A stretch of 64,000 nt of DNA from Agarophyton chilense (lineage: Eukaryota > Rhodophyta > Florideophyceae > Gracilariales > Gracilariaceae). The translations under genes and the position numbers were made by a program. The stretch covers positions 186,001 to 250,000 of the forward strand of contig JARGXX010000034.1 in the NCBI GenBank assembly GCA_030374765.1, given 5' to 3'. Positions 1-10,939 of the stretch are shown here, piece by piece. Every line of letters starts with the position of its first letter. Positions within the stretch are counted from its first letter, which is position 1. The notes under the pieces were generated by a model, which worked only from the letters and a program-made list of their open reading frames with translations, was not told the DNA's origin and searched no databases.

Positions 1-1
1 C

Positions 2-349
2 TGCAACAAACATGTACAGATAGTACATCGTTCAAGCAACATCATTGTAGAGATGTTGCATCATTTGTGTAGTATTGTTGCATATGTTATGCATTTAGAA
101 CTATCTAGAAGTTTCTCTCTCTATTCTAGAAACTTCTTAGATGAGTCTAGAACAATCTAGAAAATATGTTTTTAAGGGCTATTTAGAGGGGGTCAAAAGT
201 CTATATAAGGAGGACCTGGTCCCCGACTTTAGTGACTTTTGGGGGAGAAGATCTCAGACCGTAGGAAAAGTAAAGTACAACACATTGCATCACTCGAACA
301 TCGCACCGCGCTCCCCGATAGCCACCCTAGCCCAGTTGCCTTCGTTGCA
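2..349 (+). repeat. G1 5' LTR
   Basis: This 348-bp repeat starts TGCAACAAACATG and ends TTCGTTGCA. It matches 6354-6701 along its whole length with about ten differences. It carries a promoter-like section: heat-shock-element-type motifs near 108-136 and TATATAA at 202-208. Confidence 0.93.
108..208 (+). promoter_or_regulatory. Heat-shock-element-like repeats and TATA box in the G1 LTR
   Basis: GAAnnTTC lies at 108-115 and a trimeric TTCnnGAAnnTTC at 124-136. This is the alternating nGAAn pattern bound by HSF trimers in eukaryotes. TATATAA follows at 202-208, about 66 bp downstream, at the same offset in the right LTR (6554-6560). The motif is visible in the sequence; heat induction is inferred from the known behaviour of other heat-responsive retrotransposons. 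Confidence 0.55.
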
Positions 350-350
350 C

Positions 351-366
351 TGGTAGCATCGCAGGG
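351..366 (+). other. G1 primer-binding site, probably initiator tRNA-Met
   Basis: One base after the LTR the sequence reads TGGTAGCATCGCAGGG. A primer-binding site is complementary to a tRNA 3' end and begins TGG. TGGTAGCA implies an acceptor arm starting with A1, which is characteristic of eukaryotic initiator tRNA-Met. Only the first eight bases fit the usual initiator sequence, so the tRNA assignment is tentative. Confidence 0.55.
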
Positions 367-970
367 CTGGCCTCGCTTTGGGTGAAGCGAATCTGGAAAC
401 ATAATCAATTGTTTAGAGTTGCGATAAGGGTACCTGCGGGCTGTAGTGCCAGGTATGCCTTGACAGACCGTGGGCAGGAGAGCCGGCTGTCAAACAGAAG
501 CAACAGTGAACTAGCACTCGGGGCTGGAGTGGAGGGTGTCTGGTTCACTTGTTGTTAGGCTGATTGACTACTCCAGTAACCTTGCTGTTCGCTAGGTCGA
601 CCGACTGGGACAAGGATTCGAGTAACGCTAAAACAGGGTTCGATCAGGTAAGATGTTCAAGTAAGACTCCAGTACCATCGAGCAAGTCAAGGGGAGGAGA
701 CTGCAGTTGGTCGGTTCGTGATCTTTTTTCTATAGGGTAAGGACACCGAAGGGTTTACGTAGTAAACTGGTGGGGATATCCCGAACGGATTAAGAAGTAC
801 CGGAGCCCTAGTGGTGTGGGAGCCGGACAGAGCTTGCTGAAATCACCTTCTCCGCGGGTAGAGGACCCGTCGCCTAGGGACGAATCCCAAGAAGTGGAAA
901 TCAAACAAACGAAAATCAAGCAGTCAAGAGTTTAGAGAAGAGTTTATCATTAGTCATTTCGGGGGTATTC
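367..970 (+). other. G1 5' leader
   Basis: About 600 bp lie between the primer-binding site and the first recognisable gag sequence. No gene is visible here. It is presumably untranslated leader, with packaging signals expected but not identifiable. Confidence 0.5.
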
Positions 971-974
971 AGAC

Positions 975-1798
975 CAAGTAAGCCGGGTGACTTCGATGGT
1001 AAGAGGGATCGATTGGTTGTGGATGCTTGGATATACCAAGTCAGCCAGTATCTGAATCTCGTGCAGGTCGCTAGTCCAGATCTCGATCTTAATGAGGCCA
1101 CCAAGATTGGCTTTGCTTCTATGCTACTGAAAGGCACGGCTGCGAGCTGGTGGTATGTATTAGTTCAATCACAACAGATACCAACTACGTGGCAAGAATT
1201 TGAAGCAGCAGTAAGAGCAGAATTCGTTCCTCAGGATAGCATTCGACGTGCAAGAGACAAGCTTCGTCGACTCTCTCAGCAAACTTCTGTGTCTTCATAC
1301 CTCACAGAGTTCAGAAATACTGTGTTGGCTATCCCAGTAATTTCTGATGACGAGAAGCTGGATAGGTTCTGCTCAGGATTGAAGCCTCAAGTGAAGCTGG
1401 AAGTATTGAAGTCGAACCCGACTACTATTGATGACGCCGCTCGAATTGCTTTAAGTGTGAATAGTGCTCTGTTTGGTGCCGGAATTTACAGTTCCTGGGG
1501 TGGACAACCGTCGAGCTTTGGGAGCTCTGGTCCAAAGGCCATGGAGATAGGGAACTTTGAAAATACTGGCACACACTATCAAGGAAGGGCTTTCCGAAGC
1601 AGCACAAAGAACTCAAGCATGAACAGTGGAGAGTATCAACAGCGCATGAAGGATATGCGTACTGGATCTTGCTTCGTTTGTCACAAAGAAGGCTGTCGAG
1701 CTTGGAAGCATAAGAAATCTGGAACGGACAAGAAGTCTAAGTCAGTATCGTGGAATAATTCTCAAGTTGAAGATTCAACGTTTGAATCGAAAAACTAA
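975..1798 (+). other. gag: G1 gag region
   Basis: This region encodes the capsid/nucleocapsid polyprotein. It opens with the gypsy-type gag motif KPGDFDGKRDR. A helical retrotransposon gag core follows: WWYVLVQSQ, then a region ending in EFVPQ, then LRRLSQQTSVSSYLTEFRN and DEKLDRFCSGLKPQVKLEV. A Cys/His zinc-knuckle-like motif (CFVCHKEGC) lies near 1670, followed by a Lys/Ser-rich tail. The order and length fit a Ty3/gypsy gag. It lies directly upstream of pol with a short gap. Confidence 0.85.
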
Positions 1799-1845
1799 GT
1801 CGTCCATCGAAAATCAGAAATGTTTGCGCTCAGGATGGACCTGAG

Positions 1846-4779
1846 ATGAGTGCTTTGGAGAAACTCACTGCAGAGTTGAAGCAGTTGAGATGTGAATTAC
1901 GATCTCTACAAGAAGAGAGATCCGCCTCTAGAGAAGAGAGAGCTGAATCGAACACATTACAAAGTCGTGATGACTGCATTCGTCAGGGTGGAGATATACC
2001 CGTGAATGATCTTATCATACTTAAAGGAAACCTGCAAGGAATAGCAGTGAAAGTATTGAAAGATGACGGATGTAACACTAATGTAGTTTCGAGACAGTTT
2101 ATGTGTAAGAACAAAGGATTGTTCGATACTGTAAGGACAAGGGTCCAAGTCAAGCACTCACAAGATGGAAATACGGAAGAAGCATCAGAAATTATTCTGA
2201 ACGGAACGTTGAAGTTAGGCTCTCACGAGTATACTTCAAATTGGCTAGTGGCTAGCTCTCGTTATGACGTTCTGCTCGGAATGCCTTGGCATGTTGCCAC
2301 CAATCCCAAAATAGACTATGCTAAAAGGATTGTGAAAATAGGCTCTGATTTTGTTCCGATTGGTTTCCGTGAAGAGAAGAGTATTCCAGAAGTGAAAGTG
2401 ACAAATATTGGTGTGAAAAGCTTCAGAAGAATGATCAAGAAGAAGGGAGACAGAAGTGACTTTCAAGTATTCAGACTGGTTCAAGTGAACTCAATCCTGA
2501 AATCCAACAGTGATGGGAATCAAAGTCCTAAGGTTCAACACCTTGTCAGGAAGTACAATGATGTGTTTAAAGAGGAACTACCTGACGGACTTCCCCCGAA
2601 ACGTTTCGTTGATCATCAAATTGAGACGGATATCATTGCAAAGCCTCCACATCGTCCTCTCTTCCAGCTATCGCCTTTAGAGTTGGAAGCAGCGAAGTAC
2701 TATGTTGAAACACTGTTAAGGAAAGGAAAGATCAGACCAAGCAAGTCACCCTATGGAGCCTCGTTGCTCTTCGTGAAAGAGAAGAACAAACCATTAAGGG
2801 GAGTGGTTGACTATCGAGCTCTAAACCGGATAACCAAGAGAAATAACGCCCCATTGCCCCGATCTGATGAGATGTTTGATCGTCTTGGAGGTGCAAAGTT
2901 TTTCTCAAAGTTGGATTTGAAAACCGGGTTTCATCAGATAAGAGTTCGGCCTGAAGATATCAAGAAGACTGCATTCAATACAAAGTATGGTCAGTTTGAA
3001 TATCTTGTAATGCCTGTGGGTTTGTGTAATGCCCCGGCAACGTTTCAGACATTAATGAATCAGATATTCTACGATTGTATCGATATTTTCATGGTGGTCT
3101 ACATGGATGATCTTATGATATTCAGTAAGGATGAGAAGAGTCATCTAAAGCATCTGGAAACCGTATTGGAGAGATTGAGAGAACATGAGCTGTACGTATC
3201 ACCTAAGAAGTGTGAGTTTATGAAATCGGAAATGCAATTTCTGGGATTCATTGTCGGAAAAGAAGGACTCCGAGTTAATCCTGAGAAAGCAAGCGTATTG
3301 AAGACATGGCCAAGGCCTGATACGTTGACGGACCTTCGAAGCTTCCTCGGATTGCTGCAGTTCTTTAGACGATTCATTGCAGGATTCTCAGAAAAAGCTG
3401 CTCCGCTCACGAATCTCACAAAGAAAGAAATGGGTATGGATAAATGGGATGATAAATGCACGTCTCCATTTGAGTCTCTGAAAAACGCCATAACTCGTGC
3501 TCCAATACTTGTGTCACCGAATTGGAAGAAGCCATTTAGAGGTCATGTCGATGCTTCGCAGTTGGCTGTAGGCGGCACGTTGACTCAGCTTGATGAAAAT
3601 GGGAAGGACAGAGTTATCGCATTTTATTCAAAGAAACTATCCCCAGCTGAGGCCGACTACTCTGCGAATGATCGCGAGCTTCTCGGACTTATATCGTTCT
3701 TAGGAAGATTTCGTTGCTATCTGGAAGGCTCATCGTTCGAAATATTTACGGATAATCAGGTTCTCAAGCACTTCTTTACGAAACCTAAGTTGAGTAGGAA
3801 AGCAGCAAGATGGCTTGAAACACTCGAGAACTTTGGTATCTTCCCAATTACATTGAAACCAGGAAAAATTCATGTACTAGGAGATGCTTTGTCAAGGGCA
3901 ACTCACATTGTCAACAACGAAACAAAGATTAACGAAATGGAGGTCCCCTCGATTGACGTGAACAAAGTTCTGTCTGATTATGAAAGTGATCAATTCTTCG
4001 GACCGATAGTTCGAGCCCTTCATGGAGAATGGCCTGAAGACGAAATGAAACGACGAACAGTTGAAAAGATTCTTCCGATGTTTAGTCAAGATGGTTTGAA
4101 GCTCAAATACGCTGGCAAGTTGTGTGTTCCTAGGAATTCTGTGTCGAACGTTTTACAATTAGCCCATGACTCAAAGATCAGTGGTCATTTTGGGTTCAGT
4201 AAGCTTTCCAGACTTGCCAACTATTACTGGAAACATAAAAGCCGTGACGTAAAGAGTTATATTCAAGGATGTTTGAAATTTCAGCAGTACAAGGATTCCA
4301 GGCAGAAAAAGTTAACAGAACCAAGCTCTCTAGAGATGCCAGAACGGCGATGGGGATCACTGGCTACTGATTTCATAGTGAGTCTTCCGAAGAGCAAGAG
4401 AGACTTCGATTCGATTACCACATGGGTGGATAGGTTAACAAGAAGAGTACACTTCATACCTTCTATGGGAACCGACACAGCTGTCAACGCTGCAGAATCT
4501 TTCTTTCGGAATATATTCAAACATTATGGTCTGCCGGACAGTATAGTCTCGGATAGGGATCCGAAGTTTACGTCCAACTTCTGGAAACGACTTATGGAAC
4601 TATGTGGCATTAAATTGAAAATGTCGACGAGTCATCATCCACAGACAGACGGATCATCAGAAGTGATGAACAGAATGGTTGAAAACTATTTGCGCTGTTA
4701 CTATTCATACCATCAAGATGACTGGGATGAGTTGTTGCCAGCAGCTGAATTTGCGTATAATTCCGCTGTGAGTGAAGAT
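1846..4779 (+). other. pol: G1 pol region: protease, RT, RNase H and most of integrase
   Basis: An N-terminal coiled-coil-like stretch (LEKLTAELKQLRCELRSLQ) is followed by an aspartic-protease-like fold near 2000-2330. The reverse transcriptase follows at about 2690-3280, with YGASLLFVKEKNKPLRGVVD, KLDLKTGFHQIRV and the catalytic YMDD box near 3100. RNase H follows at about 3540-3900 (GHVDAS, TDNQVLKHF, GDALSRA). The integrase has its zinc-binding segment near 4160-4290 and the DDE core near 4350-4770, with DFIVSLP, SDRDPKFTSNF and HHPQTDGSSE visible. Domain order is Ty3/gypsy. It is one open frame of nearly 1000 codons up to the nested solo LTR. Confidence 0.93.
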
Positions 4780-5641
4780 TGAAGAGCAACGCCCTCCAGG
4801 GAGGTTTTTGGGGACTTAATTTTTTTCCGGAGCCTCCGGCGTGCAACCTCGTTATGAGTAGGAGTAATCCGTTTTCACGGCGTTGCCGGAACGCCGGTGA
4901 TGAACCGGCGGGACCGGGTGCCATACACGTGGCCGCAGCGCCCGCGCGACACGTGGCCGCCAGATTGACCCCTTTGTTAGACGGACATTTAGCTATTTAG
5001 GATAGACTGTATTTATTCTATTCTACGGTGACTACAGTACTTAGGCCGCCGGCCTCGCGGCCGCCGGTCCAGTAAAGTCTCCCCAACAAGGGTGATCTTG
5101 GTCTTCCATATCTTGGCTCTGGGTCGAACCGCCTGCGCGGATATACAATTCCTTACGGAGGGATTTCCCGTGGTGCACGGCTTCTCAACCCCCTTGGACG
5201 TTCAAGCAGCCTTCGTGTGTTGGGTATCTATTCCCACTTTCGTGGTTCCGCCCGTGTATACGGTTTGCTACACCCGGCAGTGCCGGCTATTCCCAAGTCC
5301 CCTCTTGCGACTCGTGGTCAACCTCGCCCTCTTGCCTCCGTTCCCATTTCCTTCCCTTTTCCTCCCCTTCATTGGGCAATTCCCGCTCTTGCGGCTCGCA
5401 CTGACACCTGTCGTGCTCGCCACTCTCGTGTGTTTTGCCTCCTCAGAGGATACGCAAGCACCGCTTCGGCGGATATTCTCGGCTTCGTTCAGCCTCCGTG
5501 CGCCCGTCGCGACGGTTCGGCTCCGGCTTACACCCGGCATTGCGCGCCGATCCCTGGGAGGGCTCTACCGCGCCGGTTACCTCGTGAGAGGAAGATCCGG
5601 ACGTCTTCGTAGGTTTTCCCCCTTGGGGGCATTGTCCTACA
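4780..5641 (+). repeat. Solo LTR of the Z family nested in the G1 integrase
   Basis: This 862-bp sequence starts TGAAGAGCAACG and ends TCCTACA, and is flanked by the 5-bp duplication AAGAT (4775-4779 and 5642-5646). It is homologous, in reverse orientation, to the LTR at 56316-57139. There is no internal sequence, so it is a solo LTR left by recombination between the two LTRs of a complete insertion. The G1 integrase reading resumes immediately after the duplication. The insertion therefore postdates G1. Confidence 0.93.
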
Positions 5642-6320
5642 AAGATCTAGGAACTACACCGTTTGAAATGGATCTTGGATGGATTCCGAAGTCTCCTTTA
5701 GAAATGTTATCCGGATCTGAGGTATCTTTGGAAAGCTTATCAGAGTTTAAGGAAATATTGAAGAATTCGCTTGAAGATGCTCAGTTTGCGTACAAAGTGG
5801 CGAAAGCAAGACAAAGTGCGTACTCCTCGCGGAAGTACAAATCTCCTCAGTACAAAATTGGAGATATGCTTTGGATTAATAAGACTTTGTTCACTGATGC
5901 GTATTCTAGATCTCAAGCTTCAGATAAGCTAACGGCAAAGCGATACGGACCATTTCAAGTTATTGAAGTTGTTGGAAAGAATGCTGCGAAGTTGGAACTA
6001 CCGGCGCACTTCCGGATTCATCCTGTTGTGCACGTATCTCACACGACTCCATATATCAGTCAACCTATGGATATAAGAGCCGATGTGGCAGAGAGACCGG
6101 AACCTGTTCCAGCTGTGGATGGAGATGAACAATACGTTGAATCATTTCTCAAGCACAGGAAGCGTGGAAGAGGATATCAGTTTCTCACGTTGATGAATGG
6201 ATCTCCAATACACGATGCAGAATGGCAGCCAACTTCAGGCTTCGTGGATCGCGATGGCACAATCACAGATGTATGGCACAAATACATCATGGACAAGAAT
6301 CTTCTTCCGCAGTATCATTG
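5642..6320 (+). other. G1 integrase C-terminal part and chromodomain
   Basis: The sequence continues G1 pol beyond the solo LTR. It begins with the GTTPFE motif that closes the integrase core, then a basic GPY/F-type segment (KRYGPFQVIEVVG, HVSHTTPYI). A chromodomain follows near 6120-6310, with YVESFLKHRKRGRGYQFL, then DAEWQP and F at the positions expected for the fold. Such chromodomains steer integration toward modified chromatin in fungi and plants. It ends at a natural stop just before the polypurine tract. Confidence 0.88.
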
Positions 6321-6336
6321 ACGTGGGCGTCAATAG

Positions 6337-6353
6337 GAAAGAGGAGGGAATAG
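6337..6353 (+). other. G1 polypurine tract
   Basis: AGGAAAGAGGAGGGAATAG abuts the right LTR. Its position and purine content fit the plus-strand primer of reverse transcription. Confidence 0.75.
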
Positions 6354-6701
6354 TGCAACAAACATGTACAGATAGTACATCTTTCAAGCAACATCATTGT
6401 AGAGATGTTGCATCATTTGTGTAGTATTGTTGCATATATTATGCATTTAGAACTATCTAGAAGTTTCTCTCTCTATTCCAGAAACTTCTTAGATGAGTCT
6501 AGAACAATCTAGAGAATATGCGTTTGAGGGCTATTTAGAGGGGGTCAAAAGTCTATATAAGGAGGACCTGGTCCCCGACTTTAGTGACTTTTGGGGGAGA
6601 AGATCTCAGACCGTAGGAAAAGTAAAGTATAACACATTGCATCACTCGAACATCGCACCGCGCTCCCCGATAGCGACCCTAGCCCAGTTGCCTTCGTTGC
6701 A
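6354..6701 (+). repeat. G1 3' LTR
   Basis: This is the 348-bp partner of 2-349, TG...CA, with the same TATATAA (6554-6560) and the same HSE-like motifs (6460-6467 and 6476-6488). The trimeric motif is kept even though one of its spacer bases differs between the two LTRs. Confidence 0.93.
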
Positions 6702-6766
6702 ACCACTTACTGACCACCGACCGACAAAACACCTAGCACTGCATCAATACACCAACGCCTGTCCTT

Positions 6767-7636
6767 ATGGTTGCCCACAAGTCCGACTTTCTCATCAGTT
6801 ATGCCCCCAACACTCCTGCATCCATCAAATCCTCGGTCGAGTTTTCCGTCAGAAAGTGGGCCGACGAGTTTGAAAGTGATATCAGAATTCGTCTTTATTT
6901 TGCTTGGGTGTCCATGGGCGACGAAACCCTTGGCTCAACTACCACCCCATTTCTCACCGTGTAACTAGGTTCCAACCGCCGCATTGACGACGATTCCATT
7001 TACAACCCCGCTCTCGCCTCATCGCTACAGGGCGAGGATCCAATCGACAATACAACCAAATTTCATGTACACATGCTTTTAAACAGTGCTATATCATGTG
7101 ATTTGGATATCAGAACTCGTGCGCCCGCTAGTAAGTACGATCTGGCCACTACCGTGCTGCATGAGCTGACCCACGGCTTGTTCTTTACTGGTACTTTGAA
7201 GGTTCTGAATAGAAATCATGCCATTGCCGACTTTAATGCCGACAAGCCGGGCCACTTTGAACAATTCATGCTGGTCGAAGGCAACATCGATGTCGCTACA
7301 TCTTTTTCATCGGGAGATGAATCGTTCAAGGCTATTACTAGACCTAACATACGTTTTGTTGACAAACAGAGCAGATAAACTTTCGGGCTCTACGCACCAT
7401 ACCCTTTTGCTAGTGGTTTCTCAGTTTATCATTTTAACAACACCGATTCCCTTAACAGAGATTGTCAACGAATAGGCATTGCAAAAGCTCAATGTTCAGA
7501 TCTCATGACTCAAGAATTACAAACAAGGTACGCTCAAAGGAATCTTGGAGAAACTACGTTAAGATTGTATCGAGCGATGAGGAGAGCCTCTTTTGGTCCC
7601 TCAAAACGTCGCGCCTGTAAAGTTCCCGACTATTAG
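6767..7636 (+). pseudogene. Broken HExxH zinc metalloprotease gene
   Basis: One + frame reads as a metalloprotease with two in-frame TAA stops (6962-6964 and 7376-7378) and a terminal TAG at 7634-7636. Near 7155-7195 it has the zinc-binding signature HELTHGLFFTG, i.e. HExxH followed by a conserved Gly. Upstream is a segment (VEFSVRKWADEF... then ALASSLQGED) typical of secreted zincin-like proteases in which a beta-strand region precedes the helix. Downstream is YPFASGFSVYHFN and then CSDLMTQEL, a C-terminal motif of the same group. The ATG at 6767 may not be the original start, since the G1 LTR ends 66 bp upstream and may have removed the 5' end and signal peptide. The second stop lies after the active site. 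I see no intron. The family is clear, the substrate unknown. Confidence 0.75.
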
Positions 7637-9440
7637 AACAGACAGACCCTGCATTCCACTACTACAAACGCTGGTGCCGGGCCGTTCAAGTTGCAGCCAT
7701 TGTCAATTGATACTGTGGGTATAATGAAACGCTCTAACAAAGAGCTGATGATGATGAGGACAAAGCTGTTCACGGATTCCTGGCCTTATACTGCCCTGGC
7801 GCACGTGTGGCGTTAGGCGCGTCGTGTTTGGTTAAAATCCAACTGCTCGTACAACCCTCCTTGGGGAGTCACTGAATTTTTAGCGACTCGCACATTGTCG
7901 CTGGAAACAAAAGAGGTTTGAAAGAACCAAATGCATTTTGTACATGACATAACCAGGCTAATGAAACTATTAAATACATTACGCCAAAGAACATCTTACG
8001 TTTTTCAAGAGCTCACCCAATTTGCCTCAACAATCACGGAACATAATGAATGCAGACAACTAGAATAGTTGCAAAAAGTCTTATTATACCCCTGCCCTGT
8101 CAATTTGAACATCGGATGGAATCAGCAGATTATGTCGCCAATGTGTAGGAAGGTTGCTGTCCCAGAGTAGGGTAAACAGCGCTCTCTTCTCTGCATTCTT
8201 CACAGTTGCCAAATATGTATTTATACTGGCCTCAGTACAAGTCCATGTTTTTGCAGTGATGGCAACCAGACGATCCGAAACGTTTACCCGCTCAATAAAA
8301 AGTATATAGACGTTATTTCCTTTCATACATACTCAACAAAGAACGTACACGATAGAATATCCATCAGAAACAATTTCTTGTCATGTGGAATACATATTAA
8401 TACACATACCCGCAGGGATTGCAGAGAACAAAGCAGAACTCGCATCAGAACCCATCATTTTTAGGCTACAATTAAATAGTTGAGCGACATAAAGTTCTTG
8501 ATGATTGCGAGCAGTTTTTCACTCTATCCCACACCAGCTCAAAGCGTGCGTTGGAAACAAAAAGCGAGCATTAAGAAAAAGGCGAGAAAGCCCGGATTGT
8601 CTCCACTTAAACTTCAGAAGCATCAATCCAATCCTCCTCGCAAAGCAGAGAAGCACAGCCAGTCTCGGATCGTAACTCCTCTGTACGCGTCTGTGTTTCC
8701 GGAAGGCTAGTATTGGGTGCTAGATTTCTAGTTTGGGTGTGCTAGGATGTCTATGGTTAGCATTCAAACATTCGCAGGATTTCGATGCCAGAATATTTAG
8801 TGCAAAAATACTAGCCCAAGTAATTTTTGGCGGGAATTTAGAAAATTAGCAAACGTCCGTACTAACACCGGAACACTAGGAATAATAGAAGAGAAATTGG
8901 GAGATATCATTCAATACCCATTAATCCTAGACCATGAATTCTACCGATGATGAAAGAAATACTGAACGCTATCTAGTGCATGATCATTCATTTCGTGCAC
9001 GTATCGCAGCTAGTATGAACCTTTCAAATGCCCTGCACATTCAATTTAATGTCCTCTAATGACCTTCATGGCCAATGCATAATACTGATATCCAGCAACT
9101 GGGACCCGAAACGGGTCCCCGTTGCACGTAAAATGAGATCTTCCCAATTCACATGCGGCGACCCGCTTTGCATCATGTACTCCGATCGTTGCGCTTCACT
9201 TCGCGTCGCGCTTCGTGCGACGCGAAGAACCCTCCATTCTCCGAGAACCTTCCAAGCGGTACACGAGTTCATCCCTCATTAATCACAAATTCCTATGTGA
9301 CTAGATAGAAATCACAAAATCACACATGTTAGAGCCCAATTCCTGGCTTCATGCAAGCAAATTCCATATAAACAAACTTACCTTTGCCTAATATGTGCTC
9401 CTTGTCTTGCTCCCTCTTTGTGCATTCGCATCAATAAATA
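7637..9440. other. No recognised gene; two strong inverted repeats
   Basis: Short frames here show no recognisable domain. GGGACCCG AAA CGGGTCCC forms an 8-bp stem at 9101-9119. CTTCGCGTCGC and its complement, separated by 7 bp, form an 11-bp perfect stem at 9199-9227. They could be part of a MITE or the subterminal region of the DNA transposon to the right. Confidence 0.5.
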
Positions 9441-9447
9441 GACAAAA

Positions 9448-9825
9448 GTCAGATCTCCGTCACAAAACAAACTCAACCCACATCAACACGACAATCACCT
9501 CTATGACGACCACTTATCCCACATCTCGCCCAAACTTTCTTCTCTGTTCTCTTGCAGCAGCAAACAAAGGCATGTCAGATCTCCGTCACAAAACAAACTC
9601 AAACCACATCAACACGACATTCACCTCTATAGCGACCACTTATACCACATCTCGCCCAATATTTCTTCTATGTTCTCTTGCAGCAGCAAACAAAGGCAAG
9701 TCAGATCTCATTCCCTAAAGCATACAAGATACCATGGCAGCTCGCACTTACCTGTAAATGCTACCATTTCCCGATCAATCACTGTCGTACCAAGAAAGAA
9801 CTATAAGTCAGACATACACCAAAAC
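9448..9825 (+). repeat. Tandem repeat, 126-bp unit
   Basis: The motif GTCAGATCTCCGTCACAAAA recurs at 9448 and 9574, and GTCAGATCTC again at 9700, spacing exactly 126 bp. The two full units are nearly identical, including CTTGCAGCAGCAAACAAAGG at the unit end. More degenerate echoes (GCAGCAGCAAACAAGAACATGTCAGAT near 9931-9960, and another near 10050-10085) show that the array once ran to about 10090. The unit length is a multiple of three, so an incidental frame stays open through it. It sits upstream of the transposase gene and may be a subterminal transposon repeat. Confidence 0.8.
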
Positions 9826-10090
9826 TCGAAACCACATTACTTCAATGACACACTCACCTCCTAAGAACCTTGCTCGGCCCAGTCCTTCTAGAATGTCACC
9901 CTCATCACCCAATCGCTCCATTCTGTCGCTTCGCAGCAGCAAACAAGAACATGTCAGATATCCTTCCTAACTCTCTACGAGACACCAGTAGCACTCGCAT
10001 TCAACTTTAACTCAACGAATCCTGTCCCCCCATTCAAATTTTCTGTCGCTATGCAGCCACAGTCGAAAATATGTCAGTTCTCCGTCCAGA

Positions 10091-10939
10091 TTGCAGAGCA
10101 GAAAACGTAGCAAACTAACCTGTTCATCATCATGAGGGCCGTTAAAATAGGTTTCCCATGTTAGCAACCAGAAGGAGACCAAACACACCAGGTCAACGTA
10201 GCGCACCGCGTACCTCCAAATCGTAACCCACTCACCCGTCCACCCTCCAACCCACGCCGCACCATCCATCGCTCTCCCCGCTCTTCGCCCGCTTGTGCAT
10301 GAACACAAACACTTTCAAGGACCCAGATCAACATAGACGAAGTACATCCCAATCGCAAGCTGGTCAACCCGTCACCCCCCACACCGCACCCCATCACTTA
10401 ACGCCCCAGTCGTGCTTCGCCCACTCGCGCACAAATAGAAACAGAGTCAGCACTTTTGAAACGCACGCGGAATAACGCTTCTCATGAACATAAAAAACGC
10501 GGAAGCTCCACCAGGTCCAGACGACATCATATCACAGGATCTCACCATCCCACAACCTCTCATCCGGCTACTACTCACAATCGATAAAAGTACACGCCGT
10601 CGCTCCAAAAAAATACAGCTTTGAATATTTTCATTCCAACCCACTTTCCAAGCCACAAACGCGCCGCGTATGTCTTGCCGCACGACTTCTGAGCGTCTAT
10701 GGCGCATCACTTGAATTTGATGAGTACGCGTGATAAGTTTAAACTCTCCCCACCGTCCTCGTCGTGCATCTTCCTTACCTCCATCCTGTATATATGCTCC
10801 CCCTCTCACCTCGTCCTACGTCTTTTTCACCTCCCCGTTTTACTTTTCGAGATCGCGCGCAGGCACCCTCCACACCATGTAGCCTTGTCGCTTCCCAAGG
10901 TGAACCTTCCAGGCAAAATGTCACACCTCCCTTGTCCAA
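10091..10939. other. No recognised gene, C-rich flank of the transposon
   Basis: The + strand is C/A-rich, like the transposase gene that follows, but no reading here matches a known domain. It may be promoter and leader of the transposase gene or more subterminal repeat. Confidence 0.35.

Larger units (their letters stand above)
2..6701 (+). mobile_element. Ty3/gypsy chromovirus G1, near full length, with a nested solo LTR
   Basis: An LTR retrotransposon bounded by 348-bp direct repeats (2-349 and 6354-6701), each running TG...CA. Internal order is primer-binding site, leader, gag, protease, reverse transcriptase, RNase H, integrase, chromodomain, polypurine tract. This is the Ty3/gypsy order, and the chromodomain places it in the chromoviruses. 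The base after the right LTR opens the sequence ACCAC, and the single base before the left LTR is C, so a 5-bp target duplication is possible but cannot be confirmed at the window edge. The LTRs differ by about ten positions by eye (near 97% identity), so the insertion is fairly recent but older than the copia element downstream. It is broken: a solo LTR of another family sits in the integrase region, and there are perhaps one or two further breaks. Confidence 0.93.

Noticed and set aside
5092-6321. A 409-codon open frame on + that looks like one gene.
   Set aside because: Its first part is translated solo LTR, and only the part after 5642 is G1 integrase and chromodomain. It is a chance read-through across an insertion junction.
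9448-9825. A CRISPR array.
   Set aside because: The 126-bp units are tandem with no unique spacers; this is a minisatellite-like repeat.
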